Of a DNA stretch of 64,000 nt, positions 20,520 to 31,451 are shown piece by piece (the first letter of the stretch is position 1; every line of letters begins with the position of its first letter). Location: contig JAYMGJ010000277.1 of NCBI GenBank assembly GCA_037178675.1, positions 62,001 to 126,000 on the forward strand. The letters run 5' to 3'. The position numbers and the translations under genes are program-made. The DNA comes from Scleroderma bovista (lineage: Eukaryota; Basidiomycota; Agaricomycetes; Boletales; Sclerodermataceae). The notes beneath the pieces were generated by a model, which was not told where the DNA came from, made no database searches, and saw nothing but the letters and a program-made list of their open reading frames with translations.

Positions 20520-23500
20520 GCTGATGTGCCTTGGAAAAGTGCCGCTTATCCTTGGCCACACCTGGCTTCAGAAGCACAATCCCGATATAGATTGAGTAAC
20601 CGGCAAAGTTAATTTAACTTGGTGTCCTCCAGAGTGCAAGTCGCTCTTGGAGACACACTTTGCTAAATTATTATGAGAAAACGAATCTCAGGAAACTTGG
20701 GTGCAAGCTTTGAAAGCTCATGAATCGAAGGTCACTATCGATGAGTCGACCCTAGAAGAAGCTCAGAAGCAGGTGCCTAAAGAGTACTGGGAGTTCTTAG
20801 ACGTATTTAGTAAAAAGTCGTCAGAGCGCATGCCGCTAAGGAAACCTTGGGATCATGGAATTGATCTAAAAGAAGACTTCCTGCCCAAAAAGGGAAGGCT
20901 TATTCCGCTCTCTGTTGATGAACAAAAAGAAGTTGAATCGTTCCTTGATGATCAACTCGCTAAAGGATATATTCAGCCTTCTATTAGTCAGCAGACGTCG
21001 CTGGTCTTCTTTATCCCGAAAAAGGACGGCAAGAAGCGCATGGTACAGGATTACCGTTATGTAAACGACTGGACGATTAAGAATAACTATCTGCTACCGC
21101 TTATCTCTCAGCTTGTTGACAAGCTTAAGGGTTGCAAACTCTTTACAAAGATGGATCTTCATTGGGGTTACAACAATGTGAGGATTTGCGAAGGCAATGA
21201 GTGGAAAGCTGTGTTTGTAATGCACAAAGGGGCTTTTGAGCCATTAGTTATGTATTTCGGTCTCTGTAATTCACCCGCAACATTCCAGAAGATGATGAAT
21301 GAGATATTCCACGATATGTTGAATGTCTGCGTGGTGTATATCGATGACCTAATGATATTTACAGATACGGACGATCAGGAAAGGCATGATAGAATTGTGC
21401 TAGAAGTTTTGAAACATTTACGTGATAATGATCTTTATGTTAAACCTGAGAAGTGTCGCTTCAGAGTCACCAAAGTCAACTTCCTCAGTATGATCATTTC
21501 ATGTGAGGGTATCAAAATGGACCCTGAGAAAGTTAATGCTATTTTGAAGTGGCCTGAACCAACGAATGTAAAGCAGGTTCGCACATTCCTAGGTCTCGGC
21601 AATTTCTATAGACGCTTTATTAAAGATTATGTGATCATGGCTAGACCCATGACGGACCTTACGTGTAAAGATATGGTATTTAACTTCGGAGAAAAGGAAC
21701 GCGCTATGTTTGAGGCTTTGAAAGCCACCTTTACTCGTGCTCCAGTACTTCAGTACCCTGACCAAGACCGCGAATTCCACCTGGAAACAGACGCGTCTGA
21801 GTTCGCCGTCGGGGGAGTGATATCCATGAAGTGCGAAGACGGCGAGTTCAGACCCATCGCGTACATGTCACATTCCATGATGCCTCCCGAACGAAATTAT
21901 CCTATTCATGATAAAGAGATGCTGGCCATCATAAAAGCAACTGAGGCCTGGTGCCATTATCTCAAAGCCACTCCTTATGCTTTTGAGATATATATGGACC
22001 ATCATAATTTAACGTACTTCACGAAGTCGCAGGATCTCTCTAAGCGCCAAGCATGCTGGCAGATGTGGATGATGCGCTTCAACTACTCATTAATTTATAA
22101 AAAGGGAACTCAGATGCACGTTGCAGATCCACTTAGCAGGCGATCGGACCATTACGTATCTAGTTCTGAAGACAACAAGGACCAGGTCCTGTTAAACCTG
22201 GTATCTATTAAACTGATCGACGTCACTGATCAGTCTTATGAGGAGCGACAGTCGCTCATTACGAACTTTCATGACACTCCTGTTGCTGGGCATAAAGGAG
22301 TGAAAGCTACATATAACACGCTCCGGAAGCATTATTCTTGGAAAGGGATGAAAGAGCAGATTCAGACCTACGTAAAGCACTGTCAAAAGTGCCAACAGTC
22401 CAAGGTGTCGAATCAAAAGACTTCTGGAAGTCTTGTTCCTCTCCCTACCCCTAGTGGCCTGTGGCTTGATGTCACTATGGACTTTACCGAGATGCCGGAA
22501 TCCCTCGGTTGCAACTATATATTAGTTGTGGTTGATCAGTTCTCCAAGGAGGTCGTATTTGTTCCTTGTACCAAAGAGGAAACCGCTTTGTCAACCGCTG
22601 AGTTATTTAGAGACCATGTCTGGTGTCAGCATGGACTCCCGTCTTCTGTTGTGTCTGACCATGGATCGGTCTTTGCAAGCAACTTCCTGGGGGAGTTGTA
22701 TAGACTCTTAGGCGTAAAAAGGAAAATGTCTACGGCATTTCACCCTCAGACCGATGGTCAAATGGAGCGGTTGAACCACGAAATTAATCAGTATCTCCGA
22801 ACCTATGTAAACAATCTGTAGGGGAAGGTGCGGGTTCGGGTGTTCAAGAGGACAAGGGAGTGAGAAGGAGATAAGAGACAGAAGAGACTCGGAACTCGGA
22901 CAGTGAATGCTATAGTAGATACTATGACGGGAACTTGAGACTTCTTAGACTGATGACTCAGACGTGAAATGCGGAACTGGGGGGAATCAGATTGCTACTG
23001 CTTGAAGCTGCTACAGGCACTATAAGTACAGTACTGACGTCAAAGCGCCTCGGAGTGGCTTGACATCCAAGCAACAATGTATCTAAAGTACAAGGAAAGT
23101 GTCAAAGCTAAAATACAAAGGAGCGGCAAAGCACTGAGAGGGCCGTGCCTCAGGACATAGGGTGTGGGATCTAACCTGGCCACTTTGGTGCGTCGTAGAT
23201 GACATACGTCCGCCCTGCCCTTTGTGGGTCTTGCTGGTCACAGGACGATCGATACCAGTAGTTACCCGGTACCGACCATAACTCACCCCAAGGTCCGCGG
23301 AAGGCATCCTCACCAACGCCCGGGCCCTCTCGAGTGCTTCGTAGATCAGAAATATTTCGTAGTTGCGTAGCTAGGTCATGTTAGTTCCTTACAGATCGTC
23401 AGAGCGAATGGGCCAAGTGGATCAAGATTGCCCAGTTCATCTGGAACAACACGGTTTCGGAAGTAACTACTGATTCACCGTTCAGAATTACCCGGAGTTA

Positions 23501-24191
23501 TTCCCCTCGCATGGGTGTTGAACTGGTAGACACAGTAGCCCCAGTGGCTAAGGACTTTGCCGCCATATTTAATAAAGTCGTTGAGTCTTCTGAGAAGGCA
23601 AAACGTAATATGAAGCTTCAGGCGGATAAGCATAGAAATCCTGCCCTGGACTATGTTGTAGGCCAGCAAGTTTGGCTTTCTATGGACAACCTTCGTATGC
23701 TAAACTGCGCTTCTAAGAAGCTTACAGAGAAGTGGATCAGCCCCTATGAGGTCACTCGCATAACCCCGAATGCAGTCGAGCTTAAGCTCCCGAAAACTCT
23801 TCAGATTCACCCGGTTGTGAATGTTTCTCGAGTGAAGCCTTATTTAGGTCCTCTTCCCGGTCAGCCTGTATCCCAGCCTGGTCCGGTACATGTCTCTGAA
23901 GAACGCGATGAAGAGTATGAAGTGGACTATATAGTAGCTTCTCGTATTTATAAAAGGCAACTCCAGTATTTGGTACACTGGAAAGGATACGAAGAACACG
24001 AGAGAACGTGGGAACCCTCGTCGAATTTGAAGAATTCTCCTCTGATAGTTGAGCGCTTTTACCGCGAGAATCCCTCTGCCCCTCAAAAGCTTTGTATGGC
24101 CCAAGCGGACTTTGACTCGTTATTTAGTCGTATCCCCGAAAACCTTACAGTTTGCGACACTCAGTTCTGCAGTCTGGAATCCTGCACCTGA
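20520..24191 (+). pseudogene. pol: Gypsy-2 pol, interrupted
   Basis: A TGA replaces the expected tryptophan after HNPDID in the protease end. From 20701 the frame is open: RT with FIPKKDGKKRM, YFGLCNSPATFQ and catalytic YIDD; RNase H with ETDASEFAVGG; integrase finger (HDTPVAGH, CQKC) and core (MDFTEMP, SDHGSVFAS, FHPQTDGQMERL). At NQYLRTYVNN a 577-bp LTR is inserted. The frame resumes at about 23394 with RQSEWAKWIKIAQFIWNN, leading to a chromodomain (YLVHWKGYEEHERTWEP) and stop at 24191. It is disabled by the missing 5' end, the stop and the insertion. Confidence 0.9.
22817..23393. mobile_element. Solo-LTR-like insertion inside Gypsy-2 integrase
   Basis: 577 bp with TGTAGGGG...CCTTACA ends splits the integrase frame exactly between AACAAT and CGTCAG. 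Flanks AATC and GATC may be a slightly mutated 4-bp target duplication. No coding capacity. It does not match the LTRs of Gypsy-1, Gypsy-2 or the copia element, so it comes from a third retrotransposon family. Confidence 0.75.
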
Positions 24192-24202
24192 GGGGGGAGT
24201 AG
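24190..24202 (+). other. Gypsy-2 polypurine tract
   Basis: GAGGGGGGAGTAG lies immediately before the LTR start TGTTACAG. Confidence 0.85.
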
Positions 24203-24572
24203 TGTTACAGACCAACTTTTTATCTTATCTAATCTGCGATTAGATAGTGTTTATCTTATCTTAGTGTACAGCCTCTATCTTATCTACCTAGTCTAGACCT
24301 GTACCTCGTGCTGTACACACTGCCACCCTTGACATCATTATGCATAGCCTTAGCTCCACAGTGATGTCATTACATAGCCTTCTGCCTGCACGTAGCCTCA
24401 TGGATAGCCTCGCGTAGCCTTTGTGTATAGTAGTATATATACAGTGCAATCCAGCACCCAGAGGCTCCCCATTCAAGCTCATCTTGGGTCTTTGCTCTAG
24501 ATACTCATGTCCTATCCTCTCAGAGTCTTAGCGTGTGGTCGGGTCCTTGGTGTTTTGCCTAGGGTCGTCTCA
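24203..24572 (+). repeat. Gypsy-2 3' LTR
   Basis: 370 bp from TGTTACAGACC to GTCGTCTCA. Internal TATCTTATCT and ATAGCCT motifs repeat several times, and a TATATATA lies near 24435. The right boundary is set by the start of Plavaka-like copy C coding sequence. Confidence 0.8.
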
Positions 24573-26008
24573 ATCGCCAAAGTTTTTAGAAGTGGCGGTA
24601 GTAACTGGGGAGGCTTTCGGGCTCGTCCTGGCCAAGAGGCCTTCCTCTGGTGTGTCTGCGATCCATGCAGCTAATGGTGTGAAGCAGTATCGTAAATTAC
24701 CTCGTGGATCGTTCATCATGATCCCCACTGACGCCGCAGTCTTAAGGGGTGATAGAAAAATGTTGAGAGCTTGGTGCACGAGCCGATCTTGAAGTAAGCT
24801 GCAAATGCAAGTGGTCTTGTGTGTGAATTTAGCGATGGGGAGTAGTGCGAGAAGAAGATACGCATGGTGAGATGTTTTACTATGGATGCGCGCGTCGATA
24901 TTAGCGAGGCTAATCAGAACTGGATGGGCCATACGGTTGCTGCCCATTATGGATATATTAGTCTTATCAGATGACAAGACCACTCCCAGGAGAGTGGCGC
25001 CTGGTGGGAGCGCTTCCTGAGCAATAGGTTGCTTTATCAGTTATCTTGGCCAAACCTGAGGTGAAGGCGAGAATTACCTGCAAGCTCCAAGCGTGATCTC
25101 TGCTCAGCCACTCATCATATATCCGACAGATCTTGGCAGTGCATGTCCAAACCTTTCTCAGAACAAATGATATATGGGACTCAAAAAGTGGATGGCTCAG
25201 AAGTGCCTGCAGACACTCGATGGGATTGCGGTAGAAAAGCTGAAGAGGTTGTTTTGTGTGATATTCGGGCAGGAGCGTTTTGCATAGCCATCGTGGTCCA
25301 GATGGAAGGGTTTCTGCACAAGTCCTGAGCTCTTTTGCGGAGCGAAAGGACAGTGGGATATTCTTGATCTGTGGGATGGTAAGAGGTAGAATAACGTCGA
25401 ACATCGCTACTTACGATTTCAAGGGAGAGCAGGGTATCGATCACCACCATGCTAAGACAAGAGTGTAAGAGCCAAGATGCAAAACCCCACTCTTGCCTCA
25501 ATGCCCAGGGAAAATAGATGTTCTCTCATCGCTCCTCCACATATTGATCATTTCTAAATTGATCCATGAATGTTTGTCCACCAGGAAACGTCTCCGCACA
25601 TCCTCCATATGTTTCGACGAATCTTCCAGGTCCGATCTGCTCTGGTTCACTTCTGTGGGGAGAATTTGAAGTAGGAGGGTCATCTTCATAGACAGGAAGG
25701 TCATCGTCATGGACAGGATGGCCATCGCATTCGGGAGAAGGAACAGCCGCCATCTCGATATCTTCATCGTCATATTGCCCACCTGACGCCTCAACTTCTT
25801 CTTCTGGAGGTCAGAATATGTCAGCGTCTTCAGCGAGATTGTTAACAATGATCAGACCTATCTCCGATTCAGCCCACAAGGTAGTGTAGCATGAGCCCGA
25901 GGGTTGATTCATGTGCTGAAGAACGTTAGTTTCTGAGCAAAATTTCTTGCCACACCGAGGGCAACTGATGTTCTTTGGTAGTTCGCAGCTAGATTTCTTT
26001 TGAGGCAT
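24573..26008 (-). pseudogene. Plavaka-like (KDZ) transposase, copy C, truncated
   Basis: Starts at MPQKKSSCELPKNISCPRCG (C2H2-like finger, HMNQPSGSC). Then come an acidic linker, FVETYGGCAETFPGG, WALRQEWGFASWLL, PLSFRSAKELRTCAETLPSGP, NPIECLQALLSHP, an intron, SSDKTNISIMGSNR and DPRGNLRYCFTPLAAWI. It stops at KNFGD where the Gypsy-2 LTR begins, so the C-terminal half is lost. In-frame stops occur after EDADIF and after YVEER (TGA). Same family as copies A and B. Confidence 0.85.
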
Positions 26009-26169
26009 CGCGTATCAGTTCGGACAGTCACTGGGCTTCGGAGAAGGATGGAGGTCGAAGCGAAGATGGAGTACATAAGGTGCTTAACCTGCTTACCATT
26101 TCAGTCATTGTACCAATAAGTCATATCTGCGAGCCATACAATCAGTCACACTTAACCAGACCAACCATC
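26009..26169. promoter_or_regulatory. Bidirectional intergenic region, copy C
   Basis: A 161-bp spacer between divergent ATGs (26008 minus, 26170 plus), the third example of the same architecture. Confidence 0.45.
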
Positions 26170-26880
26170 ATGGATTCACCAAAGACATCTTCTGCAAATT
26201 TCGATGCTCATAACTCACGTCGTCACCATTACCGTGAGCAACTGGGAGAATCTGACGTTGACGGCTTCTTCCACTTTTCTACCCTTGCAGAGTTCCACAA
26301 ACTTACAATTTCTCCCATATATCGGCTCCCTCGCACAGACCCTTTTCGTTGCAACAAGGTCCAACACCGTTCTCGGGAGCCATTGGTCAAACTTGACATG
26401 CAGTCCAAATTCTCAGACACAAAGGTCAGCTTCATTACATTGAAATACACCATAATATTAGAAATTCTGACTGAGATAAAATTTCTCAGCCTGGAGAATC
26501 GGATGTATGCACCACTGTTCCCCCTCCATACAACAGCATGGAGGCTGCTCGAAGTAATTGACAGATTTCTCTTATGCAAAAGGATCTCGCATATGAGATC
26601 ATCCATCACAATACCATTGCCTTGCAACTCAATCGCATTATGCTTGAGAGGGCAGAGAAGGATTTACATGCAGCAGACAAGCTTGTTGGTCACGTCCGCC
26701 TGACCATCAGACAGAGCGGCCACTCAGCCGCATTTGAGTATGCAATGCGGCAGTCTTGGCCCTGTCGCCCTTCGAGTTTCAGTAAGTTTTCTTTTTTTCT
26801 AGTTTGTTTCTTGCAAATGCACTACCGTGATGACTGCAGATCCGCCGTCCGAGTCTGCTCTGGACATTGTGTTAGATTAG
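26170..26880 (+). pseudogene. Divergent partner gene of copy C (coiled-coil, IRxSG type)
   Basis: Begins MDSPKTSSANFD. The following exon gives PGESDVCTTVPPPYNSMEAARS and then an in-frame TGA where CGA would fit. It continues QISLMQKDLAYEI and an amphipathic helix (LERAEKDLHAADKLV) ending GHVRLTIRQSGHS. An intron GTAAGTTT...CAG near 26783-26838 leads to a short last exon ending SESALDIVLD-stop at 26880. The ending matches partners A and B. The frame of the first exon is uncertain because an overlapping frame is also open and Ser/Thr/Pro-rich. Confidence 0.55.
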
Positions 26881-28290
26881 TGCCATTCATGTATTATTAC
26901 TGTAAAATAAGTAATGGTACTACTAAGTTATAGACAGTTGAACCGGAACGTTCTGTGCTGAGTTTGTTTGGTGAGTGACATGCAGTGATGGCGACAACGA
27001 CCCTTGACTCTCCACCCTGGTGGCCCTCCCCGCTGCACTGGCACTCGAATGGGCCTCTACCACCACTGGTGCCAGCATGATGCATTTCCGAGCTCACTGC
27101 ATGCCATGTGATCACTACAATGATATGCAAATTTTGCTACTACTTAGTAGTAATATTCATACTATACTACTAGTACTGTCTGTAATATAATAGATGTACT
27201 GTACGCTCTGGGTGAATCGTCGAAACCTGTGCTACCTGTGTCGGTCTGGGCTAGCCTGTGCTGGGATGGGCACTCGGCTAAGTAAGTTGGGAACTCCAGC
27301 GAGCGGAAACTCAGCTCGTATTGATGCCGGTGGTTACATGGTTGCGTTGTTGACGCCTACTAGTGGCGGGATGGTGGTGGTTGTTGTCACCCGTCTGGTG
27401 GTCGACGTGTGCCATACTAGTACTGGTGGTACTATAGCGAGGATGAGGGACTTAGACATTTTTGAAGTGCATGTGTGCATGTGTTTATGTATATGATTAT
27501 ATCAGCATATTGAACTACTACCAACACTTCCCAATAGTATTTACTACCACTTCGCTACACCAACAACCATCAGTGACCACCACCACACAACCACTCTGAG
27601 ACCACCACCACCACCACTGCGAACGATGGTGACAACACCGGACAACACCACCAGCCACTACCACCGCAATCCCACCAACACCGACCATGACGACTCGGAG
27701 ACATTGAAGGTCACCACCTCCACCGCCAATGGTATCACCAACACGACGACACTGACCGCTGACCACCACCACCAGCGTCATTGACCACCTGACGCGATGA
27801 TAACGGCCACCACGGCCACCACGGCCACCGGTGACCACACCGGCGACCCACCACCTAGTATGCGACAACACCGACTGCCGCCAGCATCATCGACCACCAA
27901 CGCGAGATGATCCCCGTCCCTTGACGGCAATGACGTGATGACCCCCATCCCCAGCATTGTCCAACGACAATGCCCACCACCTCCCCAGCCACAGCGACGC
28001 CAACCACCACGCCAGCCCCACCAGTGCAGCATCAACGATCATCACCCCCGCCGTACGAATATGTTATTTAGTTAATTGACATGTATTCATAGTACTAGTT
28101 CAAATAAACTTTTTTTTTTACTCTACTGGATACAATGGAGTGACTGGGAATATCTGTCGGGCTGGACCAGACTGGTGCGGAGTCGGACAGACTGGGCACT
28201 TAGCTAAGCACTGTCAAGTGCTGTCAGCTTGGCTAACCATTAGGGTTGGTTTGCTGATGAGAATCAACACCATCGTCCAGTCCAAAGGAG
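26881..28290. other. Gene-free stretch with CAC/CCA-rich low-complexity DNA
   Basis: From about 27540 to 28040 the plus strand is dominated by ACC/CAC/CCA triplets. Long Gly/Trp or Val-rich frames on the other strand are products of this bias. No credible gene, RNA or transposon end was identified. Confidence 0.6.
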
Positions 28291-28302
28291 GGTATTTTGG
28301 AT

Positions 28303-29214
28303 ATGGAGGCTGGCGCCCTCAATGTGAAGTTCCCATCAGACGATGGGTTCAAGAAACAGCAAGGCAAGCACCCTTTCCTTCATACCCTGAACCTCAATTA
28401 TGATACACCTGTACAGATACCACCTCCGCTTCTTCTCCTCATGGCTCAGACAGGAGTCACCCCTCACAGCGTATCATCCCACTTTCGGGATCATCACCAC
28501 AGACCTTTTGCTCCCCAAAAGCATATTCTGCTTCGGTCAAGAAACATACAATTGATGCCCAGAAATGCATGAACACATGATACCATCCTTACACACCGAG
28601 AACTAGCACTACTCCACTGGAACTTTGCTTTGTGGCAAGGACACTGGCATCATCATCTCACACCGGCATGACAATGGAAGATGTGATACGGGTGTGTCAC
28701 ACATCGATTGGTTTGGCCATTTACTGACACTTTTTTACTATGGTAGGGCAAGGAACATTTCAGCGTGGCTCTCTCTGCGATGCCCAACAGGGTATTGCTG
28801 AAAGTCTACCAGGCCAAGCAAGCGAGTCATAACTGCATCGCTCACCGCGTTTTCCTCGCATTGGCTGAAATCGAATCGGCTGAATGACACAAAGACTATT
28901 TGACTGCTGTTCACATGCAGCACAAAGGAACACTCGCTGTCAATAATGCACAATTGCAGTTACTTGCAGAGTTGTTGGATGACCGTGGTTTATCGGACAT
29001 AGAGGATGATGGTGGATACCATCATGCAGTATATGCGGACGAACTCGTTGCATTGACTATCGCTGAGGGACAGACTAATCAGGTGAAGGAGGTCGCAGAT
29101 TCACAGGCCCACCCCATCTGGCCTGATCTGGACGATGAGTCGTCAGGCGAAGATGAGGATAACAACATCCCTTTCACAGGCCTTCTTTCATCAGACGATT
29201 CCGTTTTTTGAATC
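28303..29214 (+). pseudogene. Possible decayed gene upstream of the DUF6532-like gene
   Basis: Short open pieces on the plus strand: one beginning MEAGALNVKFPSDDGFKKQQG (28303-28572), and another reading SVALSAMPNRVLLKVYQAKQ (about 28760) with a TGA after AEIESAE and then an acidic stretch (QLLAELLDDRGLSDIEDD, DDESSGEDEDNN) to 29211. Composition is protein-like, but I cannot join the pieces or name a family. They could be 5' exons of the next gene or an unrelated relic. Confidence 0.3.
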
Positions 29215-29658
29215 GCGTGCACAGGTGAGTTCTGATCGGTTATGGGCGATGATGAATTCTCAGACAAAGATAGCCCCCCCCTCCCCCCCTATATACTTTT
29301 GGAAGCTTTTCTCCCTGCTGAAGCTGTTCAATTAGGATCAGGAGTGATGATCAGGAATGAGTCGGATGCCGAATATCGTTGTCCATTGTTGTGTACGAGC
29401 CCTGTATCCATTCAATATCTATTGAATTACCCAGCGTGTTCGACATTCTGTTGTTTGATCCCCACTTCTCAGCACTCATATCCACCACCTACTTACTGAG
29501 AGTATAAAGTATTCATCTGTGCTATGCCTCGAGTGGGTCCCTTACAAGTAGCTCGCCAGTGATCACTACTGATAAATACATGTATGTAGAGCTACCCTCG
29601 ACCACAGCAGATTGAAGAGCACCTCAGTTTGAGCGGTGAAAGAGCGCAAGATCCTCAG

Positions 29659-30820
29659 ATGTTCTCCAAACGACCTTACCCCTCATATGCAGCGCAACTC
29701 GCTCATGGCATTCAAATTGCTCAAAGTCTCAGTGCTTCGGCAGTATCACACCTGCAGACCACCGTCCAACCACGTTATCTGGACATTCAAAATGTACAGC
29801 GGTTCAGTGGTCCTAACACAAATGTAATATCTGTAAGTCCAATCAGGGTATTTTATCTATTCTATCACTAATTATTCTGAACAGGCTGGCAAGACATCTC
29901 GAATTCAGTGCCCTCAATGTGAATTGCGTGTAACTTTCCCTCCGACACCTGAAATACCACCATCTGTGCCTCGCCCTACACTCCCCACTGGCAGTTCTGC
30001 TATCGCCATTCCCTCTGCACCTCCTTCCAATGCGTCTATCCCCGGGCCTCCCTCTGCACCCCCCCCTGCACTGCCCCCCCCAGCTGTCATTTTAGTTAAG
30101 CTGTCGAAAGCAGAAATCAAGAAGGTGAAGCTGCAGGCTCACAGTGACATTTACTGGCGTATAATTGTGGAGGATGCAGTTCCGAGAGACGAAGAGCAGG
30201 ATGATAAGATCGCACAAGCCATTTCCACAGCGATGTGGTCAGTTGTTGGTAACACAGCAATTGCGCAGCCATCATCGCTCACAAAAGATACCATGGGCGC
30301 TATGGCTGCAATGCAACAAGCTTTCAAGCAGTATGCGTTTTGTCACATCCACAAAGAGTTTGGGCTCTGCCGGGAACTGGCAGACGGTGAGGGCTCTGAG
30401 ATTCAGCATCGGGCAACAAGGGTGAGATTCCTCTTGACAGATTTTAACTTCCTTCGAGACCCACACTACCCAGAGACCGAGTTTTTTTCATCTTCCTTCT
30501 TTCAAAATTTCATGATTGATTTGTTGTTTCTCACTCCAATGACCTTGTGGAATCATGTTCCATCTAATGGCCAATTGGATAATGTCTTTGGGCTTGGTGG
30601 TGCAGCACTTGCTGTGACCCTCAAGGATTTCATACAGGGCTACTACTGTGAATTATCGGATTGTAGCGCTGATAAATGGCAAGATGATTACTTAAGTATC
30701 CTTGACTTGATTTCATACATGCAGGCCAACCCTGTCAGAAGGGATTGGCTCATAACATTGCAGCAATCCCTAATGACACGAGGGTATGCAGGACTCCCTC
30801 CTTCCCATACTTCTGTTTAG
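29659..30820 (+). CDS. Possible DUF6532-like protein
   Basis: Exon 1 includes MFSKRPYPSYAAQLAHG and ends VIS. A GTAAGTCC...AACAG intron (about 29833-29884) joins it in frame to AGKTSRIQCPQCELRVTF. A Pro/Ser-rich linker follows, then an alpha-helical domain from about 30100 to the stop, containing ALAVTLKDFIQGYYCE and YLSILDLISYMQANPVRRDW. The layout resembles the fungal DUF6532 family, often found beside KDZ-type transposons, but no diagnostic motif is certain. Upstream exons may exist; the ATG used is the first in the open frame. Confidence 0.4.
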
Positions 30821-31451
30821 AAATTGTCTACACTGAGTTACTACAATTGATTTGGTTGATCTAGCCGTGATTGATACAGCAGATAGAGGGACTAATCCTA
30901 TTTCAGCAGTCGGAATAGCGGTGAGGTGAGAGTTAGTAAAGGTTATGTGACCAAAATGAGATCCGACAACCTATCCCTCTTTTGACAGTGGATATAGCCT
31001 CGCTAGACCTCGCTTAGGGCCAGTCAGTTTCTTGATGCAGCACGGCTAAGCGACGCTGCAGCGCCGGCGTGCGCGCAGGCGCAGTGACCTGTAGATAATA
31101 AAGTTTTGCCCTGACCTAAAAACGTTAGAACGTCACTGACACGGCATCCACGTCAGCCTCAGTTCCGTGCGCGTCGTCGCGCCCACCGTGCCGTTCAGGA
31201 TCGTCGAGATCGGTCGACGACGCTGCCGTCAAAGTCAGCGATGTCGGTGGATGCCGAAGCCCACATTGGCAGCCCCCCAGCACTGCCACTGGCCAATTTC
31301 CTCAGTTACAGCAACTTAAACTTCCACGCTGTCCGGCCACCACACTCTTGTCTTGTGAAGGAACCTTTGGTGAATCCCATTAGGTTCTTCTCCCAAGTAT
31401 TGCGCCTTAGTATAGTAGGAGAGTGAACTTCTTTCACGTCTTCGTTTGCAA
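30821..31451. other. Gene-free stretch before the TPR-GTPase gene
   Basis: GC-rich CpG-containing sequence around 31030-31240. A short open frame from ATG 31241 could be a 5' exon of the next gene but shows no family features. Promoter elements are not obvious. Confidence 0.35.

Larger units (their letters stand above)
20520..24572 (+). mobile_element. Gypsy-2: 5'-truncated Ty3 chromovirus
   Basis: Begins inside the protease region (LILGHTWLQKHNPDID) and continues through pol to a 3' LTR (24203-24572). gag and the 5' LTR are absent. A different LTR is inserted in the integrase. The 3' LTR joins directly to Plavaka-like copy C at an FGD codon, so the element originally inserted there. Its pol is quite unlike that of Gypsy-1. 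Confidence 0.88.

Noticed and set aside
27518..28035. Gly/Val/Trp-rich minus-strand frames
   Set aside because: Arise from ACC/CAC triplet bias on the plus strand; low complexity only.
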